DNA from: Pseudomonas sivasensis
Lineage (GTDB): Bacteria; Pseudomonadota; Gammaproteobacteria; Pseudomonadales; Pseudomonadaceae
Assembly: GCF_013778505.1 (NCBI RefSeq)
Contig: NZ_JAAOWU010000026.1
Location: 1 to 64,000, forward strand
DNA: 64,000 bases
Direction of reading: 5' to 3'
The notes beneath the pieces were generated by a model that saw nothing but the letters and a program-made list of their open reading frames with translations, searched no databases and was not told where the DNA came from. Within the stretch, counting starts at the first letter, position 1. Every line of letters begins with the position of its first letter. Both the position numbers and the translations under genes were made by a program. Shown here one piece after another: positions 41,746-52,000 of the stretch.

Positions 41746-43751
41746 AGCACCAATGCCGCTTGCCCGTGGGGTCTGCAACTGAGGTTGGCGCCGACTTCAA
41801 CTTTGTTGAGGTTGATGCCCAAGGTGGACAGCAAGCCGTTTACCAGCGGGTCGACAATTGGGCTAAGGACAGTGCCGATGACGTTGCCCAGTGTGCTATT
41901 CAAATCGTTAAGCAGCGTCGCACTGGTTGCCAATAACCCGCCCAGCAGATTGAACCCCGTGGGCTTGTAAACCTGGAATTTCAGCCCTGTTTGCAAAGCC
42001 TGTCCGAGGGACGTCACCAGGCTAGCCGTCGATAGCGAATGATAGAGCGGTGGCTGCTTAATCTCTGGTGGCTGGTTGTAGGTGTAAGCGCCACCCGCCG
42101 AAGTCACTGAGCCCACGCTGGGGTCGATAAGCATCCCAATCCCCCCGCCATAAAACGCTTTGCGATTAGGGTAATCGCAGACGGTGGGGCCGAGCCCGAG
42201 CAGCGGCTTGAGGCACGTCACCGCGCCGATATCGATCACCGGCAGCGGTGGCACGGCCGCCAGCGGCGGGCTGGCTCCCAGTGAATCGATCAGGGTAGGG
42301 CTCTGGCCGATTTTGATGCTCACCACCGACGCATTGGTTTGGGTGGTCAGCGTTTTGGTCGCGTCACTCGCGCAGGTAAACCCTGTGACATAGCTTTCAG
42401 CAATGCCCAGCTCAAGAATCACATCCACACTGGGAACCGGCGGGTTAGTGGCGGAAGACAGCAGCCTCAAGTCTGTGGTCTGACAAGGAACGCCTCCCAC
42501 GGCACACAGCAGCGAACTGACAGTCCCGGCCAGGTTCAGGCTGAGCAAATTGTTCAGCACGTCCGTAAGCGGAGCGACCAAGCCGTTCACAACCAGATTC
42601 ACCGCAGGGATGTTGAGTACCGGCAGCGTCACTGTCAGCCCCAGGCTTACCTGCGCCGTGCGCACATAAATCCGCGTACTCGCATCGGTTTTATTCTTGG
42701 CATAGGTGGGGTCACCGATCGCGGACAGTATGGGCGGCTCAATGACCTTGAGCTTGAGATTTGCCGTCACACCGGGAATGGTCACAGGCACCGCAGCCAC
42801 CACCCCGTTCTTTTTGTTGGCCAATTGCACAAAAGCCTCAGCCAGCTGGAACGCGTTCAACGTGGTGTTAAGCCCGGCGGACACAGCCCCTGTCTGCAAT
42901 TGCAACAGGCTGCCCAGCGTCACGTCGAGATTGCCCACCAATGCATTGATCTTCGTAAGCCCTGAGGCGGCCACCGTCGCGGTACCCGACCCGGCTTGAA
43001 GCACGGTTACCGCCGCATCGATCAGTTGACCGAGCTTGAGGTTCTTGGCCAGCAACTCGTCGTAATTGCCCGCCTGGACGCCCACGTTCAGTGCCAACTG
43101 GTTCAGGTAACTCAACAGGTTGAGATCGGTGTCCACCAACCCCTGCCAACCCGCCACATCGAGCGACAGGTTACCGCCCAACAACTTGCCGAACAGCAGG
43201 TTCAGCGCGGCGGAATCGGTAGAGTTGACCGTCACCAACGTGGACTTGATCGTCAATTGTGCCTGGGGCGGCAAAATCTTCGGCGCGGCCACGGCCTTGG
43301 CCGTCAACAGGGTGGTCAGGCTGTAGGCGCCGCCATTGAACATCGACCAGATACCACCGGCGACACTGGTCAACACCGGGCGCGATGCGATCACTTGAAT
43401 CGCATCGCGCTTGGTGGCATCTGCGGAAAACACCCTTAGATTCGAAGCCGCCGTGGTCAACGAACCACAGCGCACGTCCAGTGCATTGGCGGGGGGAATG
43501 ATGTAGCCGTTGCGCACCGCACTGGCGCCGGCGTAGGTGGTGGCGGTGTTGTTGTTCGCGGCCAGGCAATCGCCATTGCGCTGGACAGCTTCCAGCGCGG
43601 CCATGTCGGCAATGCCTTGCAACTTGCGCTTTTCGAGATAGAGCCGCCCGCTGTCGACCACCAGCAGTAAGAAGACCAACGCCAAACCGAGCGTCAAGGC
43701 CGCCATCAAGCCGATCGCACCACGCTGCCTGCAACGAAGTCCGGGAGACAT
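41742..43751 (-). CDS. tadG: Tad pilus protein TadG-like
   Basis: A 669-aa membrane-anchored protein. The N-terminal TadG/TadE-like segment RQRGAIGLMAALTLGLALVF is followed by DSGRLYLEKRKLQGIADMAA, the pattern of TadG proteins, and a long periplasmic part of Val/Leu/Gly-rich sequence with paired cysteines. It belongs to the Tad system but lies beyond pprA, on the opposite strand from the main operon, and overlaps the pprA stop codon by 4 bp. In P. aeruginosa tadG (PA4297) directly follows PA4298, so this locus is rearranged. Confidence 0.85.
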   Translation of the reverse strand: MSPGLRCRQRGAIGLMAALTLGLALVFLLLVVDSGRLYLEKRKLQGIADMAALEAVQRNGDCLAANNNTATTYAGASAVRNGYIIPPANALDVRCGSLTTAASNLRVFSADATKRDAIQVIASRPVLTSVAGGIWSMFNGGAYSLTTLLTAKAVAAPKILPPQAQLTIKSTLVTVNSTDSAALNLLFGKLLGGNLSLDVAGWQGLVDTDLNLLSYLNQLALNVGVQAGNYDELLAKNLKLGQLIDAAVTVLQAGSGTATVAASGLTKINALVGNLDVTLGSLLQLQTGAVSAGLNTTLNAFQLAEAFVQLANKKNGVVAAVPVTIPGVTANLKLKVIEPPILSAIGDPTYAKNKTDASTRIYVRTAQVSLGLTVTLPVLNIPAVNLVVNGLVAPLTDVLNNLLSLNLAGTVSSLLCAVGGVPCQTTDLRLLSSATNPPVPSVDVILELGIAESYVTGFTCASDATKTLTTQTNASVVSIKIGQSPTLIDSLGASPPLAAVPPLPVIDIGAVTCLKPLLGLGPTVCDYPNRKAFYGGGIGMLIDPSVGSVTSAGGAYTYNQPPEIKQPPLYHSLSTASLVTSLGQALQTGLKFQVYKPTGFNLLGGLLATSATLLNDLNSTLGNVIGTVLSPIVDPLVNGLLSTLGINLNKVEVGANLSCRPHGQAALVL

Positions 43752-43849
43752 CGAGCACTCCTTAGCGCTTACTCTCCGTAGGTGCTGTGGAGTGTAGACA
43801 AGGCTTGGAATGTGCGCTGGCCAAGCGCCACAAATCGCGGCGGCTGAAG

Positions 43850-44407
43850 TCAGTGCGGCGGATAGCTGGAGAGGATGTGCGTCACCGTCGTGCGGATCGC
43901 GTTGTTGCGGTCCTGTGGGTTGGGCGTGCTGCCCATCATATGTTCATCACTGCCGCGCCATACCAGTTTGCCGTCCTTGCCATCGAGCAGGTCGATCTGG
44001 ATGGTCGCCACTTTGTAGGTGATGTTGCGCGTTTCGTTGTACATCGGCCCACCCCAGTAGCCGTTCCACGGGCCACCCCAGCCGCCGCCGTAATTGGTGG
44101 TGACTTGTTGCTGGCGGTCTTCGACGATCAGGTAGGCCTGAACGATCAGGTCAGCCTTGGTGCCCGCTGCGGCTGGGCGCAGGCCCCGTTGGTCGAGTTG
44201 CTCGCCTACCGCCTGGCGGATGCGTTGTTCGGTGAGGTCACTCTTGATCCGTGGATCATCTGGGCGGTATTGCAGGGCCGGATCTTTCCAGGCCCAGTTG
44301 CGGTAGGCGCCGAAGTCTCGGCTGGCGTCAAAATCGTGGTTGACCTGGTTGGTCTGGCAACCGCCCAGCAGCACGACAAAAGCGAGCATAGCGATGCGAC
44401 GAAACAT
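43850..44407 (-). CDS. DUF4136-type lipoprotein
   Basis: A 185-aa lipoprotein (MFRRIAMLAFVVLLGGC, lipobox Cys17). The DUF4136 hallmarks are DFGAYRNWAW near the N-terminus, LDQRGLRP, and a late LLDGKDGKLVWRG before a C-terminal helix. A Gly/Trp/Tyr-rich loop (NYGGGWGGPWNGYWGG) is in the middle. GGAG lies six bases before ATG 44407. It is a paralogue of the next upstream gene. Function unknown; envelope location predicted. Confidence 0.85.
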   Translation of the reverse strand: MFRRIAMLAFVVLLGGCQTNQVNHDFDASRDFGAYRNWAWKDPALQYRPDDPRIKSDLTEQRIRQAVGEQLDQRGLRPAAAGTKADLIVQAYLIVEDRQQQVTTNYGGGWGGPWNGYWGGPMYNETRNITYKVATIQIDLLDGKDGKLVWRGSDEHMMGSTPNPQDRNNAIRTTVTHILSSYPPH

Positions 44408-44451
44408 GGTTTTCTCCAAAGAGCGAACTGCGCTTGAAATGAGAATAGCGG

Positions 44452-45054
44452 TTAACTGGGCGGGTAAGCGGTCATGGCCTTTTGCACGGCCTGGCGCAAA
44501 GCGTCAGCACGTTCGCTCAGGCTGCCCTGGCTGGCAGTTTCGGCACTGGTGCTCCACACGGGCTGACCGCTGCGGGCATCAAACAGGTTGACCCGCACCA
44601 CCGCAACCGTCACCTCGTAGGTGCGCACGATCGGCGCCGAGTTGTACATGCCATAGCCATTGCCGTAGCGGTTATAGCCGCCGTAACCGTAGCCATAATC
44701 GTCCTGGACTTGCTTGAGACGCTTCTCAAGGCGCACATCCGCGCTGACCAGCAGGTCGGGCGCCCGGTTGTCGTGCAAAGGGCGCAGGCCACGCTGGTCG
44801 AGGGCGCCGCTGACGGCTTCGGCAATCTGCGCCGAATCAGCCCATGCCGAGCCCGCCGGCAGTTGGCCGTTGCGCCAGGCCCAATTACGGTAGGCCCCGT
44901 AGTCGCGTACCGGCGCAGGGTACGCACTGGCATCGAACGTAGTGGCTGCCTGGGCCGGCGCCGGTGGCATGGGCGCAGAAGCCGCCACATAAGGGTTAGG
45001 GCTGGAGCACGCGCCCAGCCCAAGGGATAACAAAATCAAACAGAGACGACGCAT
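44452..45054 (-). CDS. DUF4136-type lipoprotein, paralogue
   Basis: A 200-aa lipoprotein (MRRLCLILLSLGLGACSS, Cys16). It shares DYGAYRNWAW, ALDQRGLRPL and LFDARSGQPVWS with the downstream paralogue and has its own Tyr/Gly-rich loop (YGYGYGGYNRYGNGYGMY). GGAGG precedes the ATG. The two are 44 bp apart on the same strand and look like an old tandem duplication that could form a heteromer. Function unknown. Confidence 0.85.
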   Translation of the reverse strand: MRRLCLILLSLGLGACSSPNPYVAASAPMPPAPAQAATTFDASAYPAPVRDYGAYRNWAWRNGQLPAGSAWADSAQIAEAVSGALDQRGLRPLHDNRAPDLLVSADVRLEKRLKQVQDDYGYGYGGYNRYGNGYGMYNSAPIVRTYEVTVAVVRVNLFDARSGQPVWSTSAETASQGSLSERADALRQAVQKAMTAYPPS

Positions 45055-45078
45055 TTCGACCTCCGCAGGCTGGGCCGC

Positions 45079-45828
45079 TTAAACCGGACGGCAGATCCAG
45101 TGCAAATAACGCCCAAGTCCGGCAAAGCTTGGGTGACGACGGTGAGCGAGTTCCATCTCTACAAGGTCCTGTAAATCCGCGCGGGCCTGGAATTCCACCG
45201 GCATATAGTCGTGAAAAACCCGCACACCACTTTGGCTTTCGACCTGCCAAAGCCCGTCGAGTTGCGCCGCTAATTCGCGGGGGTCGAGGGGCTGTTGCGG
45301 GGTCAGGCTCTGCTTTTCGCCGGCCATGTCGTTCTTGCGCATTTTGCGGAAGTGGCCTTTGAGCAGGTTGCGATAAATCAGCGCATCACGGTTGTAAAAC
45401 GCCAGGGACAGCCAGCCACCGGGCACGGTCAGCTGGTGCAGCACCGGCAGGATCGCATGGGGTTCGGCCAGCCATTCCAGCACCGCGTGACACAGCACCA
45501 GATCGTAAGGTTCGGTGAGCTGGCCAAGCAGGTCTTGCCAGGGCGCCTGGATAAAGGTCGCCGTTTGCCCGGCCTCGGCGAAGCGTTGGCGCGCACCCTC
45601 AAGCATCGGCTCGGCGGGTTCGGCCAGGGTCACCAGGTGGCCGCGCTCGGCCAACCACAGCGACATATGCCCCAGGCCTGCGCCGATATCCAGCACGCGC
45701 AACGGGCGTTCCGGCAGGGCTTCGGCCATGTCGGCCTGAAGCACCGCCAGGCGGATTGCGCCTTTGGCACCGCCGTAGATTTTCTCTGCAAAGCGTGTAG
45801 CCAACTGGTCGAAATGACGATCACTCAT
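45079..45828 (-). CDS. cmoM: tRNA 5-carboxymethoxyuridine methyltransferase CmoM
   Basis: A 249-aa class I SAM-dependent methyltransferase (formerly SmtA) that methylates cmo5U34 to mcmo5U in certain tRNAs. SAM motif VLDIGAGLGHMSL (about residues 44-56), then CHAVLEWL and LAFYNRDALIYRNLLKG are CmoM-typical. The start at MSDRHFDQL (45828) overlaps the MazG-like gene by 8 bp, so the two are co-translated. Confidence 0.9.
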   Translation of the reverse strand: MSDRHFDQLATRFAEKIYGGAKGAIRLAVLQADMAEALPERPLRVLDIGAGLGHMSLWLAERGHLVTLAEPAEPMLEGARQRFAEAGQTATFIQAPWQDLLGQLTEPYDLVLCHAVLEWLAEPHAILPVLHQLTVPGGWLSLAFYNRDALIYRNLLKGHFRKMRKNDMAGEKQSLTPQQPLDPRELAAQLDGLWQVESQSGVRVFHDYMPVEFQARADLQDLVEMELAHRRHPSFAGLGRYLHWICRPV

Positions 45829-46129
45829 GGGCAAACCGCCGTTCGCTGTCAGCCAGTTTGGCGCGCACCACCTCATTCATGTCCAGGCCCAGCTCACTGC
45901 ACAACAGCAGCAGGTACAGCACGATATCGCCGACTTCCTGGCCGGCGTGGGCGAGTTTGTCAGCGGGTAACTGGCGAGATTGGTCTTCGGTCAGCCATTG
46001 GAAGATTTCCACCAGCTCGGCCATTTCCACGCTGGCAGCCATGGCCAGGTTTTTGGGGCTGTGGAACTGCTTCCAGTCGTTGGTATCGCGGATGCGGTGC
46101 AGACGTTCGGTGAGGTGTTCGAGGTTCAT
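45821..46129 (-). CDS. MazG-like nucleotide pyrophosphohydrolase
   Basis: A 102-aa all-alpha NTP pyrophosphatase of the MazG/RS21-C6 class. Metal-binding acidic residues lie in SVEMAELVEIFQW and AGQEVGDIVLYLLLLC (E..E and ExxD). Such enzymes hydrolyse dNTPs or damaged nucleotides (dCTP-type in the eukaryotic relative). It precedes cmoM with an 8-bp overlap. Confidence 0.88.
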   Translation of the reverse strand: MNLEHLTERLHRIRDTNDWKQFHSPKNLAMAASVEMAELVEIFQWLTEDQSRQLPADKLAHAGQEVGDIVLYLLLLCSELGLDMNEVVRAKLADSERRFAHE

Positions 46130-46182
46130 GGGAGGGGCTCCTGAAGGTGTGTAGCTTCCGGCGGAAATTCAGAGAAGGCAAG

Positions 46183-48513
46183 TTAATCCACCACGCTGAA
46201 CTCAATCCTGGCCGTCTGCCCCGCCTCATCGAGCACGCTTAATTGATAGCGGCCCAGTCGCTCGAAACTGGCATTGATAAAGTCCTGATTGGCGCTGTCG
46301 CCCAACGGCGCGCCATTAAGGAACCACCACCGTCGACCACTGCCGCCCAAGGCGGAGATTTTAAGACGCAGGGCTTGTTGGCTGGCGGCGGGCAGGCGCA
46401 ATTGGTCGCCTTCACGCACGCCGACGATGGACAACGGTGAAGACGCGGCCAGCGCCGGCGGCGGGCAATCCGCGTCGGCGGCTGGGATGCGTGCTTCACG
46501 GCGTTCGGCCCTTGGCAGCCAAGGTTCCAGCGGTGCTGGCCACAGGGCGATAGGCTTGGCGACTGCGCCGGGGCAATGAGCATCGACCCGCAAGCCCTTG
46601 GCATTGACCCAGACGCTTTCCATCAACCCCACACTCAGCGGTTGATCCAACGCCTGCAAGGTCGGCGGCGTGGTGTTGTCCAGGGTCCAGGCGAAGCGTT
46701 GGCGGCGGCAATTGGGATCGCTGCGACTCATGGGCTGGCCCAGCGGCCAACAGATCGCCGCCACGCCGACGTTGGCCGGCACCGGTTTGACTGGCGCGCT
46801 GATGCCGCGCTGGCTGTCGCGGTTGGTCAACACGTCGTGCACCTGCAACATCAGTGGCGCCGCTGACGCCAAGCCGAACTGGCCCGGCACGGGCGTGCCG
46901 TCCGGTCGGCCGATCCACACGCCAATCAGGTAACGCGGCCCCACGCCAATCGCCCAGGCATCGCGAAAGCCATAGCTGGTGCCGGTTTTCCAGGCGAGCA
47001 CCGGGCGCTGCACCAACTCGGCACGCGGGTCGCGATCCGGCCGCGCTTGCCCACTGAGGATGCGCCGCACAATCCAGGCAGAGCCCGGCGACAGCATTGG
47101 CCGCTCTCTCAGCGCGTCGTCCGGCTGTAGTCGGATAGAGGCGCTCTTGCCGTCCCGGGCGAAGGCGCTGTAACCGCCCACCAGATCTTCCAGACGGCTG
47201 CCCGCGCCGCCCAGGATCAGCGCCAGGTTCGGCTCGGCCAGCGCGGGCAATGCCAAGGGCACACCGCCGATGCGCATCTCGGCGGCAAACCGCTTGGGCC
47301 CGTAGGCTTCCAGCAACTGCACCGCTGGTAGGTTAAGGGAGCTGGACAACGCAGTACTCGCCGGCACCGCGCCGGTAAACCCCATGGAGAAGTTGCCCGG
47401 CCGATAATCGCCATACCGCCGGGGCACGTCCTGCAACAGCGATTCGGAGTGAATCAACCCATCATCCAGGGCCATGCCATACAGAAAAGGTTTCAACGTC
47501 GAGCCCGGCGAGCGCAGCGCGCTGATCATGTCCACATGGCCAAAGCGCTTGGCGTCGTTGATATCCACCGAGCCCAGGTACGCCCGCACCGCCATGGTTT
47601 CCTCTTCCACCACCAGGATCGCCGCCGAAGTGTGCTCCGGCAGCCGCGCGCGCCAGCCCAGCAACAGATCTTCGAGGCGGCGTTGCAGGGTGGCGTCAAC
47701 GGTCGTGCGGATCAGCGGCGGGCTGTCGGGGCGGTTCAGGCGGCGAGCGAGCAAGGGCGCCAGGCTCGGTTCCAGACGCGGGGCAAGTAGCAGCGGTTCT
47801 TCAAGGGCTTCGTCGACCGCCGATTGCGGCCATACCTGGAACTCGGCGAGGCGGCGCAAGACCTTGTCCCGAGCCTCCTGGGCGCGCTGCGGATGCCGAT
47901 CTGGACGCAGGCGGCTCGGCGCCTGTGGCAGTACCGCGAGCAAGGCCGCTTCGGCATGGGTCAATTGCGCAGGGGATTTGCCCAGGTACGCCCAACTGGC
48001 CGCCGCCACGCCCTGCAACGTGCCGCCAAACGGCGCGCGGTTCAGGTAGAGGTTGAGGATCTCTTCCTTGGACAGGTGCCACTCCAACTGCGCCGTGCGC
48101 CACAGCTGACGCAACTTGCCATGGAAGGTGCGCGAATGCGGGTCGAGCAAACGGGCGACCTGCATCGACAAGGTGCTGCCGCCCGACACTACCCGCGCGC
48201 CGGTCAGGTTCTGCCACGTCGCGCGCACCAACGCCAACGGGTTTACGCCAGGGTGTTGGTAGAACCAGCGGTCTTCGTAGGTGAGCAAGGCATCCAGGTA
48301 ATACGGCGAGACTTCACCGGTTTGCACGGGGTAGCGCCACACCCCATTGGCATCGGCAAACCGCCACAAGGGTGTGCCATCCTCGGCCAGCACCACCCGC
48401 GCCAAGTCGTCCTTGGGCAGGGGCAGCGGCCAGATGCGGTCGGCCAGCCACAGCAGGGCAATCACCAACAGAAGGGTCGCCAGGGTCCAGCGGGCAACTA
48501 AACGCAAATTCAA
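46183..48513 (-). CDS. pbpC: Penicillin-binding protein 1C
   Basis: A 776-aa bifunctional class A PBP. One membrane anchor (TLATLLLVIALLWLADRI) is followed by the GT51 transglycosylase with the catalytic Glu in TYEDRWFYQHPGV, the transpeptidase with SPGSTLKP (about residue 336) and WKTGTSYGFRDA (about 507), and the C-terminal PBP_C Ig-like domain. The start is TTG 48513, with AGAGG eight bases upstream. In many bacteria pbpC is paired with yfhM; here yfhM is on the same strand but separated by a small plus-strand gene and a REPIN. Confidence 0.94.
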   Translation of the reverse strand: MNLRLVARWTLATLLLVIALLWLADRIWPLPLPKDDLARVVLAEDGTPLWRFADANGVWRYPVQTGEVSPYYLDALLTYEDRWFYQHPGVNPLALVRATWQNLTGARVVSGGSTLSMQVARLLDPHSRTFHGKLRQLWRTAQLEWHLSKEEILNLYLNRAPFGGTLQGVAAASWAYLGKSPAQLTHAEAALLAVLPQAPSRLRPDRHPQRAQEARDKVLRRLAEFQVWPQSAVDEALEEPLLLAPRLEPSLAPLLARRLNRPDSPPLIRTTVDATLQRRLEDLLLGWRARLPEHTSAAILVVEEETMAVRAYLGSVDINDAKRFGHVDMISALRSPGSTLKPFLYGMALDDGLIHSESLLQDVPRRYGDYRPGNFSMGFTGAVPASTALSSSLNLPAVQLLEAYGPKRFAAEMRIGGVPLALPALAEPNLALILGGAGSRLEDLVGGYSAFARDGKSASIRLQPDDALRERPMLSPGSAWIVRRILSGQARPDRDPRAELVQRPVLAWKTGTSYGFRDAWAIGVGPRYLIGVWIGRPDGTPVPGQFGLASAAPLMLQVHDVLTNRDSQRGISAPVKPVPANVGVAAICWPLGQPMSRSDPNCRRQRFAWTLDNTTPPTLQALDQPLSVGLMESVWVNAKGLRVDAHCPGAVAKPIALWPAPLEPWLPRAERREARIPAADADCPPPALAASSPLSIVGVREGDQLRLPAASQQALRLKISALGGSGRRWWFLNGAPLGDSANQDFINASFERLGRYQLSVLDEAGQTARIEFSVVD

Positions 48514-48602
48514 ACGGGCAAACCTCTATGCTGGTAGGGAACTAGCCTGTTGCATTAACAACCAAAGGCACAGACACGCCCACCTCTTATCAGGACATGC
48601 AC

Positions 48603-48896
48603 ATGCAGGTAGAAAGCTTTTTCGAATGGTTGGGCCAGGCGCTCGGTTCCATCATCCGTTTTATCGTCGACGGCCTCAGCGGATTATTCGGGGCCCTGAC
48701 TCATGCCGGGGGCAACTTTGTCGAAGGCCTGTCCCGAACCTTGGGCATGGATACGTCGATTATCAGCATCATCACGCTGATCGTCGGCCTGATGCTGCTG
48801 TACTCGGCAGTACGCGCGTTTATGCGGGCGTCGATCATCATGGGGATTATCTGGCTGCTGCTGGGCCTTTGGCTGCTTAGTTGGGTCGTGCACTAA
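48603..48896 (+). CDS. Small inner-membrane protein of unknown function
   Basis: A 97-aa hydrophobic protein. An amphipathic N-terminal stretch (ESFFEWLGQALGSIIRFIVD) is followed by two membrane helices (IISIITLIVGLMLLYSAVRA and IIMGIIWLLLGLWLLSWVVH). ATG 48603 is preferred because AGGA lies seven bases upstream; ATG 48597 is too close to it. It sits on the opposite strand between pbpC and yfhM. I do not recognise the family. Confidence 0.75.
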   Translation: MQVESFFEWLGQALGSIIRFIVDGLSGLFGALTHAGGNFVEGLSRTLGMDTSIISIITLIVGLMLLYSAVRAFMRASIIMGIIWLLLGLWLLSWVVH

Positions 48897-48918
48897 GCCA
48901 GGACGGTCAGCAATCGCC

Positions 48919-49010
48919 TGTGGGAGGGGGCTTGCTCCCGATAGCAGTGTTTCAGTCAATGCATCTGGCAACTGACCCACCGCTCTCGGGAGCAAGCCCC
49001 CTCCCACATT
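48919..49010. repeat. REPIN (inverted REP doublet)
   Basis: GTGGGAGGGGGCTTGCTCCC and its exact inverted copy flank about 50 bp of variable sequence. It lies between the convergent small membrane-protein gene and yfhM, with the yfhM stop 7 bp away. Same family as at 19933 and 54064. Confidence 0.9.
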
Positions 49011-49016
49011 GCTTCT

Positions 49017-52000
49017 TCAACGACCCTTAATGACCAAGTCCACCGGGGTCTCTCCCACCGCCTGCCAGTTCGGTCGATACATGGACTCCACTTGCGGAGG
49101 CGGCACGCGATAGGTGCCCGGAGTCACCGCACGCGCCAGGTACAGCAGGTGCGTGGTGCCATCGCCGTCCAGGTTGATCGCCGCCACGTAGCGATCATCG
49201 CGGAACTCCTGATGCTTAAGCGCCGCATTCTGCATCGACTCGCGCCATTCCTTCACTTGGCTGCTGGCGTTTTCCAAGCTGGCGGCACTCTGGGCCAGGT
49301 TCTGGTTTTCCAGCTCCAGGCCCGCGGGCAGCAGGTCGACCACCAAGGCATCCGGTACACGCTGCTTGGCGCTGACCGCCAAGTGCACCAGCACCAGGTC
49401 GCCGCTGTTGAGGTTGCGCAGGTTCAGCGGCTGGCCGTTCATGCCCAGGTATTCGCGGCGGATGCTCAGGTTGTCGCCACCCGGTGCCGGGGGCACTTGC
49501 GGGTAACCCGAGATCGTCAGTTGCTGGTACACCGGTGTTTCGCCCTGATTGCTCAGGCTCAGGTCGCTGGACAGCAGGTTGCCTTCCAGCGCCAACGTCG
49601 ACTGCTGGTTGTTCAACTCGTGCACACCGCCGCTGCCGGTGAGGGACACTTGCCAGTTCGCCTCAGGCTTGGCAAACCCAAGCCGCCCCGCCAGAAACAG
49701 TGAATTGCGCTCCTGGGTCGACAGGTACGGACTGGCAGCCAGTTGATCCGACAACGTGAACAGACGCTCCTCACGCTTGCCCTTGGCCAAGTCATTTTCT
49801 TCCAGCAACGCCAGGATCATCGCTTGGTCCCGCAGCGGGCTGCCGTAGTCGGCCAGCCATTCCTTGGCGCTACGTTGGGCTGCCAAGCCAGCCTGCAAGG
49901 CCTGGTCCGCGCGTGGCTGGTCGCCCATCTTCTGCAAGGCAATGGCCAACTGCACCAGCGGCAACCCGGAACGCGCATCGCTGCGCCGTTCGAAAATGCT
50001 GCGCAGCGCCCCCAGTGGCGCCTGCTGACTGCGCGCCAGCACCATGCCGGCGTAGGCCTGCACGGCGAAGCGTGTGTGTTCGGCGTTGTCGCTGTAGTCG
50101 ACTTCGATCAGGTTGCGCTCCTGCACGTACCGCAGCAGGCGCTCGCTGGCCTTTTTCAAGGCTTCAGGCGGCACGGCAAAACCCTGGTCGCGGGCGCGCA
50201 GCAGGAAGTCGGTGACGTAGGCCGTCAGCCAATATTCCTCTTCACCGTCAGCGCCCCACAAACCAAAACTGCCGTTGTAGCGCTGCATGCCCAGCAGGCG
50301 TTCAATGCCCAGCTCGATCTTGCGCTTGCGCTCGGCATCCGGCTCGCCCTTGATGCTCAGTCGCTTGAGCAAGGCATCGTCAGCGTACAGCGACGGGTAC
50401 AGGCCGCTGGCGGTTTGCTCCAGGCAACCATAGGGGTAAGCCTTGAGCGCCGAGATCTGTGCGCCGAGGTTCAGCGGCGGCCGGCTCGACAGGCTCAAGA
50501 GCGCCTCGCGCCCGGAGGTGTCGAACTGATCCAGGGTGCCGGCTGGCAAACTCCAGGGTTCGCTTTTAAGCACTGCGCGGTAATGCTTGAGCAACGCGGG
50601 ATAGGCCGGACGCACGCCCAAGGTCCACTCACGGCTGAACGGCGGCAGGTTTTCACCCGGCAGATCCAGCCCGTTGACTGTCACTTTCACCTTGCCTTTG
50701 CCCAACCCGCCCCAGGCTTTCACCGGGATGCGCAGGGTGGTGCGCTGGCCTTGCTTGAGCTCAACGGTCTGCGCGGCAGTGTTGACCAATTCCAACTGCC
50801 CCTCGGAGCTCAATTGCACATCGAGTTTCTGCGCCTTGCCCGACAGGTTCGACAGGTCCAAGGCCAAGGTGGTCTGGTCACCGCCGGCGAGGAAGCGCGG
50901 CGCTGACAGTTCAGCAATCAGCGGTGCGGCAATCACGGTCTTGGCTTCGGCCATGCCGTAACGGTCATCGCTCCAGGCTTGGGCCATCAGGCGCAACTCG
51001 CCGTTGAAGTCGGGGATATTGACGCTGACTTCACCCTCGCCTTTGTCGTTCAACGTCACCGGCGCGCTTTGCAGGGCGACGATGGTCACGCTGGTGTCCG
51101 GGCGCTTGCCGCCTTTGGCCAGCGCGGCGTCACCACCAAAGGCCAGGCTGGCCAAACGGCCCTGCCCGGCTTCGATCAACTGGCCGTAGATGTCGAATTG
51201 GTCCACGCCATAGGCCTTGCGGCCGAAGAGGCTGGAGTACGGATCGGGCGTCGGATACTCGGTGATATTGAGGATGCCCACGTCCACGGCTGCCACCAGC
51301 ACATGCACCTGTTTCGGCACGCTGCCGTCGGCATTTTTGGCGGAGATCTTCACCGTCAGCGGTTGTTTGGGGCGCATTTTTTCCGGCGCGCTGAGGGTCA
51401 CGCCAAGCTTGCGCTGGGTGCGATCGAGCGGCAGATGCAGCAGGCCCACTGCGCGTTTGGGGGTGATGTTGGCTTTGCGCTCGCCGGGGCGAATCACCAA
51501 GGCGCTCACGTACAGGTCGTGGCGCGACCATTTCGGGTCAAGCTTCACGGCGAAGCTTTTGCCCTCGGCCGGTACGTCGATTTCCTGCCACCACAGCGGT
51601 CCTTCGGCGGACTCCACCAGCAAGTAGCCTTTACCGGCAGCGGGCGGCGTCACGGTGACGTTGGCGGTGTCGCCGTCGCCATAGGCCGGTTTATCCAGCG
51701 CCAGCTTGACCTGATCGGGCCGTACGGCGCCGCCTTCGGTGTTGTCCTGGGCCTGATAACCGGCCCAGAAACGCAGACTGCTGATCAGCCCGGTCTGCGG
51801 GTCTTCGACTTCGACGCGGTACGGCCCCCACTCCACTTGGAAGCTGACCTTGGCGGTGTCGCCGGCCTTGATATTCAGGGTTTGTTCGTCGAGGTTGAGG
51901 AATTTCTCGTTGTAGTGGTAACTCCAGCCGTCATTGTCGGAGTAGTTCCAGTAATAGTCGCGGCGCTCGCGCACCAGGCGCACCTTGAGGTTTTGCGCAG

